This document shows, piece by piece, positions 10,926 to 22,303 of a stretch of DNA of 64,000 nucleotides. Numbering within the stretch: position 1 is the stretch's first letter; each line of letters begins with the position of its first letter. A program made the translations under genes and the position numbers. The DNA is from Dacryopinax spathularia. Its lineage: Eukaryota; Basidiomycota; Dacrymycetes; Dacrymycetales; Dacrymycetaceae. The stretch covers positions 682,001 to 746,000 of the forward strand of contig JBBPFI010000016.1 of NCBI GenBank assembly GCA_037974965.1. The letters run 5' to 3'. The notes under the pieces were generated by a model. The model saw nothing but the letters and a program-made list of their open reading frames with translations. It had not been told where the DNA came from and searched no databases.

Positions 10926-12394
10926 ATGAGAGCGGCTGCCTTTTACGACAAGCGCGATATCCGGGTCGTCGACAAGCCGGTTCCGGAACCCAAGGCCGAC
11001 GAGATTCGCGTGAAGGTGGAATGGTGCGGTATATGCGGGAGGTATGCGCCGGTTTTCGTAAGGACGGAGTCGGGAAGGAAGAGCTGATGGGGCTCGCGAT
11101 AATGTAGCGATATGCACGAGTATGAGGGTGGACCACACGGCGTGCCCACGATGGGGCACCCGGGCGCGCATCCGCTGACGCACAAGTCGGGATTGCCGTT
11201 GATTCTCGGCCATGAGTACGCACATCTCCGTAGTCGTTCTTGCTTAGGCTGTGCTGACCTTCACATAGGTTCAGCGGTACAGTTGACAAGCTAGGCCCCG
11301 ATGCTGATACCCAGAAGTACAAAGTCGGACAACGGGTCTGTGTGTACGTTCGAGATTGGCTCGAGGGATCGGGAACATAGCTGATCGGACGTACTAGGGA
11401 GCCCATCATCACTTGTGGAAAGTGCAAGTTATGTCGGTCGGGATTCGGTGCGTAAATGACACAATCGCCGCGGCAGAAGCTGACTCAGATATTGCAGAGA
11501 ACTGCTGCCCTCAAATGGGGATTATCGGCGTCGCCGATGACGGCGGCTTCGCGGAATTCGCATTGGCTCGGCAGCACCGCGTGCATCTTCTTCCTGACAA
11601 TGTCTCCTGTGAGTAGGGCTAATTGGATTAGGTTCTTTTACTGACGACGAATCAGTCGAAGTCGGCGCCCTTATCGAGCCTCTCTGCGTGCGTTATTTCT
11701 AGAACAATATCCTTGTTCTACCTATTCACCATAGTGTAGGTCGCATGGCATGCTGTGCGACAGGCCAATTTCACGATGGGCCAGACGGCTCTCGTCCTCG
11801 GAGGTGGGCCTGTAGGGCTCGCGGTGCTCAAGGTGCTTCATTCGGTCGGAGCGCGATCTGTCTATGTCTCCGAAGTAGCCGATGCAAGAAAGGAGTACGC
11901 CAAGAAGTCGGGCGCGACGGAGGTGTGGGACCCGCGCGAGGTGGATGTCGTTCAGGCGTGCAAGGACCGAAGCCCCGACGGATTTGGGGTGGACATCGCA
12001 TTTGACTGCGCCGGCGTTCCGGTGATTCGCACTTTCCTCCGCCGTATATGCGACATATCTCCTAACATCCCTCCTTCCTCTATAGGCATCGATCAAGACG
12101 GCAATCAAGGCTGTGAAGCCGCGGGGCACCATCCTCAATGTCGCACTTTGGGACAAAGACGTACCGGTGTCGTTGAGCGATATCACGGCAGGCGAGAAGG
12201 TGTTGATCGGGACGGCATGCATGGTCGACGACTTCCCGGCGGTCATCCAGGCTGTGAGCGACGGCCGCTTGAACACGGACGGGCTCATCACGGGCAAGAT
12301 CAGCCTGGAGGACATTGTCGACCAAGGATTCGAGGCCATTGCCCGAGCACGCGATAAGCACGTGAAGATCCTCGCCTCGCCCGTCAAGCGGTGA
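10926..12394 (+). CDS. Zinc-containing MDR alcohol dehydrogenase, 2,3-butanediol/sorbitol dehydrogenase-like
   Basis: Eight exons (10926-11041, 11108-11215, 11269-11343, 11398-11447, 11498-11608, 11656-11687, 11740-12021, 12086-12394) encode 360 residues, the normal length. The catalytic zinc site shows as CGICGSD and ILGHE, both across or at intron edges. A cysteine cluster CGKCKLCRSG..NCC marks the structural zinc lobe. EPLCVAWHAV precedes the NAD(P)-binding fold with VLGGGPVGL. These features fit fungal (R,R)-butanediol dehydrogenase and polyol dehydrogenases that oxidise secondary alcohols with NAD. Which polyol is used cannot be decided here. Gene density of introns is high, and one exon is only 32 bp. 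Confidence 0.9.
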
Positions 12395-15300
12395 AGTCTG
12401 CGGGAGTAGCCAGGGAGAGAGCGGGCATTAGGGGGAGAGCGTCTCGCGTGCCGCTTACGTGGGTTGATGGGACCAGCTTCTGCAGATTGGTGGGGCCTGT
12501 GGGTAGGGACCGGAAGAATGCGAACACGACTAGTATTACGAATGCATCAAGTGGAGAAAGGCAGAAGCAAGTGGCGTTACGTACTGTAAGAGGCAGGCGG
12601 TTCGCGCCGAAAGAATACTTGTTGCGACCAGCTTATGTGCGCGGCCTGGCCCGATTTGGCCATTCACGCCTGCCCTATCCGCGTGCTTGGCCGATGCTTG
12701 CCTTATACAGGTTGTCGCCGAGCTCCGTGAGGCGGAGGGAAGCCTCGCGGAAGGGAGCAAGGGCGTGAGAAGCGTCAAGCGTGTAAGGGTGAAGCTCGCC
12801 GAACGCCGAAGAGAAAGGGGAGCCATGCGACCCGTGAGCGCATTTGGGTACAGAAGCACGGCATGTCCGAAGGAGCTTGAAGTCTCAGGGAGCGGCGAGA
12901 TAGCAGACCGATTGAGCGGTTGAGCCTGATGGAGCGCTCCTTGCCTGTGCTTCTGTATGTGCCCATAACGTACACGCAGCGCCTCGTGCGTCGCATATTC
13001 GTTACTCGGTCGAGCTTGGATACGCATCGCACGAGTGAGTATCTCCATAACGATCAGCCTGGACACCATCTGTTGTTCGCTTCTCCCCTTTCGTACGCCG
13101 CAAATTATTCGGCTTCCTACAGGTACCTACGTACCCTCAGTCCGTGATCCGACGGTCGGGAGCGGCCTACGGCCCTGGCCGGGGGCGTGCGAATCCGCGC
13201 GGCGTCTGTTTCACACGCTCGGCCTTCGTACCTTGGAACCTTGTAGCAAGCACCAAAACATTGCACGGGTGAGAAAAGAGTGGAGCGAGTCGGCTTTGGG
13301 TGTACCTGCACAGGTAGACCTTGCACAATCAAGAACTTCGGGCGTAGGGGAGCCGCACTGCCCGTCGTCCTGTGAAGAGAATGCGGCCTTGTGGTTGGAA
13401 AGAGCGCAATGAAGGGTTGACTTCGGAAGAACTTGTCCATATAACCATCTCAAGCGCGGAGGGCGCGAAAGATTAGCTCGGCATCAGGTGTGGAAAGAAT
13501 GGATACGCTCCTACCCTTCGACGGCTTCCTCGTGCCTTGCCTTGGAGCCGGAGAAACGAGAGCTTTGAACGCATGACACTAGAACAAACCTCCGGAGAAC
13601 GATAAACGGCAGCGCCACAAGCCCTCCGCATACGGCCAGAAAACAGCAGGCATCTTTGGTCCTCTTGCAAGAAACTATCGCGGTCCCCGTTCGGTCGGTC
13701 GGTCGGTCGGACATAGGAGGATAGGACAGGGGTGATCCTTCTTCCGCTTGCTCAAGCCTGATTAGCTTGGGAAAGTGGACCGTCGGCGTTCGCGCATCGC
13801 CGCGTCGCCGCGGCTCCAGTCATAGCGCTACCGCACGCTTTTGGGAAAGTGCTGAGGAGAACAAGTCCAAGTCTGGCGAGCCGCGATGTGGCACGTGGGA
13901 CGGTGACTGAGCGTGTGAAGGAGCACGCCATGCTCGGTGCTCCAGGGCTAGAAGCTGCTATTCGTCGTTTGGGGGGTTGTGCGATGCGCTCCGGGCGAAA
14001 GTTGGGAAGCGGCGAGGTGAAAACAAAGCGACTGGAGCGATCGTGCATTCGGGAGGAGCCGGCAAGTAGCTGGAGAACAGGTCCGAGGAATCCTTCCTCA
14101 TGCACCCGGCGACCAACCGTCGCATACAGCGGAAGACGAGAGGGAGAGTGCAGGGTAGGAGAGAGAGAAAGTGGAGGTTCGTCTCACATGCCAGTGCCTG
14201 CTCTCGCTCCGACGCTCGGTGGGTGGGACCACCACCAGGGTCGGGGAACGTGACTCCTCCGAAGCGCGTCCTACAGGGCCCGGTCAGACAATCCAAGCAG
14301 TACGTCTGGAGCGCGTGCGAGTTGCTGCGCAGCAGGCTGTAGGCTGAGACGCATCAGTGGCTGAGAAGAAGGATTCGCTTGAAGGTTTGGGCCGTGGGCT
14401 TATGTCAGCTACTCAGCCTATCCTGAGCCTGTCGGACACAGCTCGAAGGACGGGGAGGATTGATGCAGACTCACGTGCGTGCCGCGTGCGTGCGACTGTA
14501 GGAGGGAGAAGGAGAGGATGATGGAGCGGCGATTGGCCGCTCTGAGAGGCGTGAGCTTGGAAGTGATATGAGTATGAATACGGGAAGTTGGGACGTGGAC
14601 CTTTGTCGCCGCTTGAAGATGAAACATGTGAGTACTAGTCAAGCAAGCGTCAATACTCAGAGGGACGAACAGAGCTGAATTCTAGACGAACAGGACGCTT
14701 GGTTCAACGTTAACACCGAAAACGAAATCCGAGCAATGATCTTCAACTTAGTCCGAGGTGGAGGATAAGTCTGATCGATAGCCCGCGAGCCACGGTCCAG
14801 GTCCGATCCGACTCCGGGTCCGCGCCCGGTCTCCCGACCTCCGAGTCCGCGCCGCTCTCCGGACCCAGCCTAGTTACCTATTTTTGCCGCTTACTGAGGA
14901 AGGAAAGGGAGGGCCCTTAGCTCCTAGCTCCGCCGCCGCGGGGCGAAGGGACTGGAATGTATGCTATAGTTGTTCCTACGGATCTGTACGAATCGGGCGG
15001 TTCACTGGGTGGGCGATGCGATCATGCCGTGCGATGCAGATGCGCCATCTGTCTGTGAGTACGACGGTCGAGCCTGAGCCTGTGAACGAGAGCAAGGACG
15101 AGCAGGTGGATAATTCAGAGGGAAGGGGCGAGGGTGTTCGCCGATGTTCGTACTATCCGGGGCTCGGGCTGCTCGGGGGAACGAAAAGGAGGGTGCATGC
15201 AGTACACTGTGCACGACACCGGGTCCGGTATTGTCTACTTCCCGTCATTCGACCGCACTGCACTGCACATGAACGAGTCAGTGCTTCGCCGCACGCCGCG

Positions 15301-15928
15301 ATATTGACCGCGCCGAGAGACCCGAGAGAGGAGGGTGTGTGAGAGAGCGCGGTGGTCCGCGCATCATCGTATCCCCCATCTCGCGTCTATTCCCTCTCCC
15401 TCCCCCCTTGCCCCTTCGCCTTCGCCGCTTCTCCCATGGCCATGTGAAACCCACCCACCGCTCTAATCGCCGCTCCCTTCCCTCGTCTTCTCTCGGTGCA
15501 TGCACGCCCCCTCCAAACCCCTGTCCCTTCCCCGCTCTTCCAATACTCCTCAGCTGCTGATATTCTTATGCCGTATCCGTATGGATCCAAGTTCCTGGCG
15601 ATTCCGTCGCCTCACATTCCCTCTCCTCAGCGTTCGCACTTCTCCGAGGATTGGGAATGGAGGGGAGGGGGGTTGCCGCCTATTTATCCCTCCCTCCTGG
15701 TGGGATGGGTTGGGGCCAGAGCTCCCCTCCTCTCCTCTCCTCCGCTCGTCTGTTCTCCTCCGTCTGTGCGGCTCCCCTTGGTTGGACCAGGACTGGGTGG
15801 TATTCGCTTCCCCCCTCTCAAGCTATTAGACGATCCCCTCCACGCTAGACGCCTCTAACCCGCCTCTCCAACCTCGCCTCCCTCCAACCCGCTCCCCACC
15901 ATAAAGCAAACCACACGTCGCCGCAACG
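12395..15928. other. Long intergenic region before the bZIP gene
   Basis: About 3.5 kb without a supportable gene. It contains a CGGT tetranucleotide run at 13692-13710, a GC-rich block with two imperfect copies of a CGA-CTCCGGGTCCGCGCC-like unit at 14795-14868, and long pyrimidine tracts from 15370 to 15560 and from 15835 to 15905 that look like a fungal core promoter and leader. Several short frames exist on both strands, none convincing. A long regulatory region or a long non-coding transcript in front of a transcription factor is plausible. Confidence 0.5.
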
Positions 15929-17605
15929 ATGGCCTCCCCCTCCCCATTCCTATTCGACACCTCAGCCTACCCACCAATAGACACCTCCTTCACGGCTTAC
16001 GAGCCTCTCCCCGAGGAGACCAACTCCCTGCACTTCCCCTCCTCAACCCCAGGAACCGGGTACGGGATGTCCTACTCCTCTCACTACGCCCATCAGCAGC
16101 ACTCGCATCACGGACAGGGGATGGGCATGTCGGCACATGGAGGACATAGCCCGATGGGAGGGATGGGCCATCATCAGCAACATCATCAGCCGCACCACTC
16201 GGCGCATACAGCGCACGGGGGGATGACACCCCTCACCCTCCCCGGCGCATACTCCCTGCAAGCGATCAACATGCAGTCCTCGACCCCCACATCCATGCAC
16301 CAAACCAACGGCGGCGGAGGCGGCGCATTCCAACACCACCTCTTCGGCGAACACACTCCCCCTCCCCTCTCGGCCGGCTCTTCCAGCTCGCTCTCATCGA
16401 GTTCGAGCCTGTCAAGTCACGGGACGAGCATCTCGAGCGACGGCCTGCAGACGACGGTCTCGATGGCCGATATCATGCCTGCTCCTCCTCTCTCCTCCGA
16501 CAGCTCTCTGACGGCGATGAGTCCAACCCCAGGGCCGTCAGACGACGAAGCGGAGATGCTCATGCTCTCCCGCTCTTCTTCGCCTTCCTCGTCTCTCCCC
16601 GCCACTGGATATGGTCAGCCCCTGTCCGGAGGAGGGAGGATGTCGACCCGCGCCCATCTGAAACGCGAAGCCGCAGCGATCTCACTCTCCTCCCCCTCCT
16701 CCGGCGGGCCAGGGGGGAAGAGACGTCGGTCTGGCCCTTCGACCGGGCCTGGTCACCAAAGGGGCAGGAGCAGCACCAGCTCCTCCAACTTACCACCAGT
16801 GATCACTAAGAACCCTGACCCTAACGGGCCCCGGATAACATGCGCGACGTTCGTCTGGCCGGACGTGACCGGCCTCTCGAAAAAAGACGCCCGTCTAGTG
16901 AAGAACCGCGCCGCCGCCTTTCTCTCCCGTCAACGGAAGCGCGAGGAATTTGAAGCTATGGAGAAGCGCCTTGCTAGAATGGAGCAAGAGAGACAAGAGC
17001 TGGAAAAGGCGAGGGAGGAGCGGGAGAGGGAGAAACAGGAGCTGGCGGGGTTGAGGGACTCGCTCGCTAAGGCCGAAGCGAGGGTCCTAGTGGTAGAAGG
17101 GGAGAAACACAGGCTGGAGGAGGTGTATCGCGCTGAGATCGCTCGTCTGCGCTCGGAGCGGGGGGAGGAGACGGAAGGGCTGAGGATGGGAGATGCGGAC
17201 TTGGCACGATTGGCATTGACGTTCTCCCTCTCTGCGCTTGGCGCCGGTCAGGGACAGGGCGGCGAGAAGTTGACGCTGGGCGCGAACTTGCCAGTCAATA
17301 TCGCCGGCGAGGTCGACCTTAACCTCGATGCCTCCAAGTCGGTCAACATCGACCTTCGCTCCGATGGCCAAGCTCAAGATCACGACATGGACTCCCACTC
17401 CCTCTCCACCTCCTCCACGGCCGCAAACCTGCGGTTGACGCTCCAGAAACCCGTTGCGCAGAGCACGCCTGCGAGACGGTCTCGCGCGGCGGCAGCGGCG
17501 AGGGATAAGGTCGGCGGGACGCTGGAGCTGACGAGTCTTGCTAAGGAGGATGGTCATGGAGGCCAGAAATGGGGGTTCAAGATCTCTTTCGGCCAGGAGG
17601 CTTGA
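15929..17605 (+). CDS. bZIP transcription factor
   Basis: Intronless, 558 residues. The basic region VKNRAAAFLSRQRKREEFE (from about residue 323) has the invariant Asn and Arg spacing of bZIP DNA-binding domains and is of the ATF6/Hac1-like kind (NRAAA..SRQRK). A leucine-zipper and long charged coiled coil run to about residue 415. The N-terminal half is low complexity: His/Gln/Gly-rich at about 45-100, then Ser-rich. This is usual for activation regions. No transmembrane helix is seen, which speaks against a membrane-tethered ATF6 mode, and I did not recognise a Hac1-type unconventional intron. It should bind DNA as a dimer in the nucleus. Target genes are unknown. The long upstream region suggests complex control. 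Confidence 0.88.
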   Translation: MASPSPFLFDTSAYPPIDTSFTAYEPLPEETNSLHFPSSTPGTGYGMSYSSHYAHQQHSHHGQGMGMSAHGGHSPMGGMGHHQQHHQPHHSAHTAHGGMTPLTLPGAYSLQAINMQSSTPTSMHQTNGGGGGAFQHHLFGEHTPPPLSAGSSSSLSSSSSLSSHGTSISSDGLQTTVSMADIMPAPPLSSDSSLTAMSPTPGPSDDEAEMLMLSRSSSPSSSLPATGYGQPLSGGGRMSTRAHLKREAAAISLSSPSSGGPGGKRRRSGPSTGPGHQRGRSSTSSSNLPPVITKNPDPNGPRITCATFVWPDVTGLSKKDARLVKNRAAAFLSRQRKREEFEAMEKRLARMEQERQELEKAREEREREKQELAGLRDSLAKAEARVLVVEGEKHRLEEVYRAEIARLRSERGEETEGLRMGDADLARLALTFSLSALGAGQGQGGEKLTLGANLPVNIAGEVDLNLDASKSVNIDLRSDGQAQDHDMDSHSLSTSSTAANLRLTLQKPVAQSTPARRSRAAAAARDKVGGTLELTSLAKEDGHGGQKWGFKISFGQEA

Positions 17606-20144
17606 TCGCCCCCTCCGAGGTCACCTCTCCGACATTGGTCGCTCGCCGGATGAAGGACTCGAGCGACGGGGCGACACTGTATCACTGGATTCTATTCTTG
17701 AGGCGCTCAAACAAAGGCGTCTTACAGTACTTTCAAAATTGGCCGCTCTCAACGGAGGGGTGGCTCGGTTGTACCGCTAGTGTCTCTTTCTTTCTCCTTT
17801 CCTCTCTTTCTCTGAGCGCTGCGATGCGGCAACAAGCTCTCTTGGCACAGGCTTTATTTCTTTGGTTTTCAATTTGGTGACTAGGTAGGAGAAACGGACT
17901 CGACGACCTCTCCGCTCATAACGCGCATGCATGTCTGACGATATTGTTCATGCCCGCCTCACGCTCCCTCCTCTGTCCAACTCTGCTTCTTTCTGCTCCT
18001 TTCTCTCTGATATCTGAACGGCTTGATGGCTCAGTTTTCTATTGGTCTGCGGGATGATTGTACATAGATGAGCGAAAAGAATGATATCAGAGAACCGATT
18101 GCCTTTTACTTACTCGAACCAAGAAGTCGAAGTTTCAGTAACGCGAAGGCCTACTGGTAGTGCAAGCCCAACGGGGATAGGCGCCTCAGGAATGTCCCTG
18201 CTCGCCTGATTGGGCAACCGGCACGACCTCCCGAGGAGCCGCGGGATGGGCTCGACTGAACCGATCTTGCTCAACCCTTCATCCTCATCCATCCCCGGTT
18301 GGCTCCCAGAGTCTTCCGATACGTTTGGCAGAGTGGGTATCCGTACGGTAAGACGGGTGGACCATGGTGGCATGGAGAGGCCGATGCTGCCCGAGGTTCG
18401 TCCGGTTGCCTAGGATCTTCCAACTGTATCAAATCTTCCAAGCTTGCCATAGAGAGCAGTCGCAGCCTTATGATATCCGTCCTCCTGTTCATCTTGATGG
18501 TGCATATGTGCCAGATGCTGCGTACCAACGATCCCGAGACCCGTTACGACACCCAGGTCCTGCGCCGATATCCCGTAGCTGCTAAACTCCGATGACGCCA
18601 CACCTCCAAACGGCAGACCCGCGATCGGGCTCGGGTCTAGCCGCAACCGCCGCGGTCTTGGGGACGGATCGGTGCAACAGATGGTGATAAGGCGGTTCTG
18701 TGAGCTTGTGCAGGGGTGAATCAGCTTCAGCGGTCGCACGTTCGATGTCCCGGGATGAAGGATATTTTCAGCGACAACCGGGACTGGAAGACAAGGTTGC
18801 GAGGAACTCGGATCACTCGCTCCATTAGGCACCGGAGGGAAGCACGCGAGTTGGAAGTCAGGAATTCGGAAGCGCGGTCGTCGGAGGGGGCGCCTAATCT
18901 CCGCCTGGCGGCCGCGTGCCGTGAGGCGCCGTGCTTCTCTTCCCTTCGGGGAACGTGAACCCTGAGGAACGGCGGATTTCTCGGCTTTTGCGTGGGAGGT
19001 GATCGATCAGTCTGATGTGTATATCCTGCACCGAGGACGGACTGGACTGGAGTGCGGTAAGCGGGTTGTCAGAGGGACTTTGTGGGCGATGGAGCCTGTG
19101 ATGGGATGAGTATCGGTCCCGGATGTAACCAGGCAGAGGAAGCGCAAAAAGGCGGATCAACATCAGCTCGGTTCCCTCATCATCGGTGTTACGCATGCCC
19201 CGGGAGTTCGTAGCAGCTTGCGGATGCGATGCTTGGGAACGGGCTCGTCAGGCTTGGACGGTGGGTTGGACATCGGGATGCGACGATCGTCGAAGCACGA
19301 TGGCGATGGCGCAATCGGTCGAATAGGAGGTCCTCGGAGCAGATGTTCATGATTGATGAGAGGGAGGACGAACAGGTCTGCACAGCTGGGGGATAAGGTA
19401 GGGTAAGAATAGCTCTGTGGGCCGAGGAGGGCGCCGTTCAAACGGAGAAATGTCTGAACCCACGTTCGGTACATTGTTGTGCTCAGAGGTTATGAGCTTT
19501 GAGGAGCGAAGCGGGTGCAGGTCGGATTCGAAGGTCTCACCTCTTAGCCTGGCTTCTCGACGGCTCAGGCTTAGTATAACTGAAGGTCGGACCCCGACTC
19601 GTCGGTGGATTATATTCCTTACTCTGCCCAGAGGTGCATAAGAGGCCGAGAAATAGGTTTGGAACGAGCCCCCCGTCGCTTGAACTGTCCCCGCAACCGC
19701 GTATATGCGCCTGTGTTGGCTTTGAAGGGCTACAGGAGTACCTCGCTTGGTCTGTCGTCGTACCAGAAATCTCTCTATCTCCGGATAGGCTACATGGAGT
19801 GACTTGAAGCGATTCAGACGCTCTCTGTTGCAATTCAGACGCATTCTGTTGAGTTTATGGACGTATTGCCTGGCTCCAACATTGATGTATGCGCATATAT
19901 CGACGAGAATACGCAGAAACGCTCTGTTGCCAGCTTTGGTAAGGACATTGCTTCACTTTGGCTGCAGCAAGCAGAGAGGCAAGCAGCTCTAGACGGTCAA
20001 CATGGCGGTATGAGAGCAAGGGACGACGGCGAGCAAGGTGGCCAGCGCCCGCTCAGTTATATGTACGCCCATTATCGACTCCTCTTTCCCTTACGTCACC
20101 CCGCTCGGTCGCTGGCTCCGCTGGCTCCGCTGGCTCCGCTGGCA
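17606..20144. other. Intergenic region between the bZIP gene and the inverted duplicate
   Basis: No gene is supported with confidence. Minus-strand frames at 18110-18373, 18410-18832 and 19163-19474 have some protein-like composition but no domain and no splice path I could connect. A 9-bp tandem repeat (CTGGCTCCG, three full units plus part) lies at 20112-20143. Confidence 0.45.
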
Positions 20145-20522
20145 TCACCAGCACATCGATCGGCCACGTCGGCGAACGGCTACATCCTTTCCATCAAACG
20201 CAAGCCTAAAATTGCTTGTTCACTCTCCGCTGGCTTCCCCGTCAGACCCCAGCGCCCAGCCCGGCGGCAAGGGTCGGCACATCACTCATGTCTTAAGCGC
20301 TCATGAGCTGGCTGTTCGTCGACCAATCGCTTGGAGCCCGTTGATGTCTGGAAGAGGGAACGGCAACACCGGGAACGGAAGGCCGGTGGTGTGCCAGCGC
20401 GGTGAGCGCAAGTCTATTTGGTTCGGCCCGATGCGGGGATGCGTGATCCGACTCCGCATTCGCCGGTTCCTCGCCAGCTGGCAGCACAAACTCGGCGAGT
20501 GCTCTCACGATGACATCGATGT
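20145..20522. repeat. Inverted duplicate segment, copy 2
   Basis: This is the partner of 6785-7165 in the opposite orientation. It lies just downstream of the membrane-protein gene on the minus strand (20647-21295), as copy 1 lies downstream of its plus-strand relative. Homology fades just beyond both ends: towards the gene it stops before the 3' untranslated region, and on the other side it stops at the CTGGCTCCG tandem repeat. Confidence 0.7.
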
Positions 20523-20646
20523 CAGATGCATGATTTGGCTGTGATCAGATCGCCAACCGGTGCTCAACTGAATGACCAGTCGTCCCCTGTGGGCGAGGAA
20601 GACGTTGGCTTACAGAGGAACAGTTTGATTCTCATACTGACTGTGT

Positions 20647-21295
20647 CTAGTCCGCTCGATATGGAGGCGGATCCGATCTTTCCTGCATAAAACTCGGTAT
20701 TGCCTGACTTCTCCGCTCGGCGACCTCAGTCCCGAGGCTTGAGCTCCCGGCCAAGCCTGCCTCCTGGGCGCTGCTGCTGCTGCTGATGTCTACTCTCGGT
20801 GAAGTCTGACGGTAGGAAGGTGGAAGCGAGGCCAAGTTAGCAGTACTGTAGGTTGGAAGGCCCGAAGCTGTCGCAACCATCTCGGGTCTGCCCATGCCCG
20901 TTTCGAGTACGGGTAGTACGGCCATTGTGGACTGAGGTACGTCATTGTCTCCTTTCGTCCGCTTGCCTAATCGGGTCCAGCTCGAGCACGCCGAGAAGAT
21001 GATCACGGCCGCTATGCTGAGGAAGAATATGAAGACCAAAATGACTCTCTGGTGGATAAGCATGTTGCTTCGGATTGCCACGTAATGGCGGATACTTACC
21101 AATGACAATTGGCGTATTTCCCAGTGAGCTATCTTGTATCCCGTCGTTGGCATTCGTTGCATCAAGTTCATTCTGCCTCTTCGGTTCTGCTGGCTGAGTG
21201 TTCCAAGGTGCGAGGCGATGTGGCTTGAGCAGGGGGCGTAAGCGTTCCACGCCTATATGAATGCTGAACGAACTAAATCCGACATTCTCTCTCAT
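20647..21295 (-). CDS. Small single-pass membrane protein with PY motifs (family member 2)
   Basis: Exons 21100-21295 and 20647-21044 (minus strand) encode 197 residues. A 55-bp phase-1 intron sits right before the hydrophobic helix ILVFIFFLSIAAVIIFSACSS, as in the other family members. The basic RLGKRTK flank follows. The tail carries LPTY, PPSY and a C-terminal PPPY; blocks around STANL.SLPPSY and ERSDPP match the gene at 6180. The start is less certain: the first in-frame ATG gives a 65-residue N-terminus, longer than in relatives, so a further upstream exon or a different acceptor is possible. A WW-domain binding, Rsp5-adaptor-like role is inferred from motif layout only. Confidence 0.68.
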
Positions 21296-22303
21296 TACTC
21301 TGCCTTTCAGCGGATCCAAGCGAACTAGAGACAACCACGGACCTGGCATTAATGACGGATGTCTACACGAACCTCCGCGACGCGTTCTCAATACGTGCTC
21401 CAGGAAGGGGATGGTCAACTTCCGAGACACTGCGACCGACTGTCCAGCACACCCATCGGGGAGATTGGTGCCGCTAGTTGCATTACAATGGATTGTTCCC
21501 CGGTAAGAGGACTGCCTAGAAAGGAAGTGGGTTCGGGCTAGCTGTGACTAGGGAGGACCTGTATCACGTCGTCAGAACCCCCCTGTTTGGAGGAAAGAGT
21601 AAGATACGGGTAGCTTGCTGTGTCAGTAGCCAAGCAAGGACTTAAACCGAAAAGAGGACGCAGCCCCGCGCGAACGGATGCCAGGGCGCCGGGCTACAAT
21701 CAAGTCTCCTCGCTACCAAGTGTTGTACTACCAGACCGTAGCTGAGACCATCATTGTGCCGCAGACGAATGATGCTTTTGACGAGAGGCCGAGCAGACAA
21801 CGCATCCTATAAAGAGATCGCCAGCCGGATCTATTTGCGAAGAGTTTGCGAGCGCGGTGAATCAGACAACATCTTGCTTGATAGGAGAATTTGTCACACA
21901 CGGCTGCAGTTCGGGCGAGGGAGGCTCACAACCTGCATCGGATGGCCAGAGTACCACGAACGTGTTTGTTCCATGACGTACGGGGTGAGCTTGGCCTGGA
22001 GATATGCACCACATGTCCGAGCTTTTACACTACCTCCCAATCCTATGTAGACATGTTGCTCCTTCAAGATCCCGCCCGAACCACCTGTCCCCACAGGATT
22101 GACAGCGGGGATGTAGAGCCAGAATGAAGAGGCGGAGCTGAACGCACATCAAGCTGCACAGGGTGCACGACTTTTGACCCCTCTCCCCGTCCAACCACAA
22201 CACGTCCGTTGATATCATTCGAAGATGCAGGCAGACAATACGTCCGCAGCACTGGGATAGTCCTGCCGCATAAAGAGCGTCAGCATGACAATACAGAGAA
22301 AGG
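21296..22303. other. Intergenic region
   Basis: About 1 kb between the start of one minus-strand gene and the end of the next. I see no gene, RNA gene or clear repeat in it. Confidence 0.5.

Noticed and set aside
18110-19474. Possible spliced gene on the minus strand
   Set aside because: Several frames have protein-like composition, but I could not link them by consistent splice sites and none shows a motif or helix.
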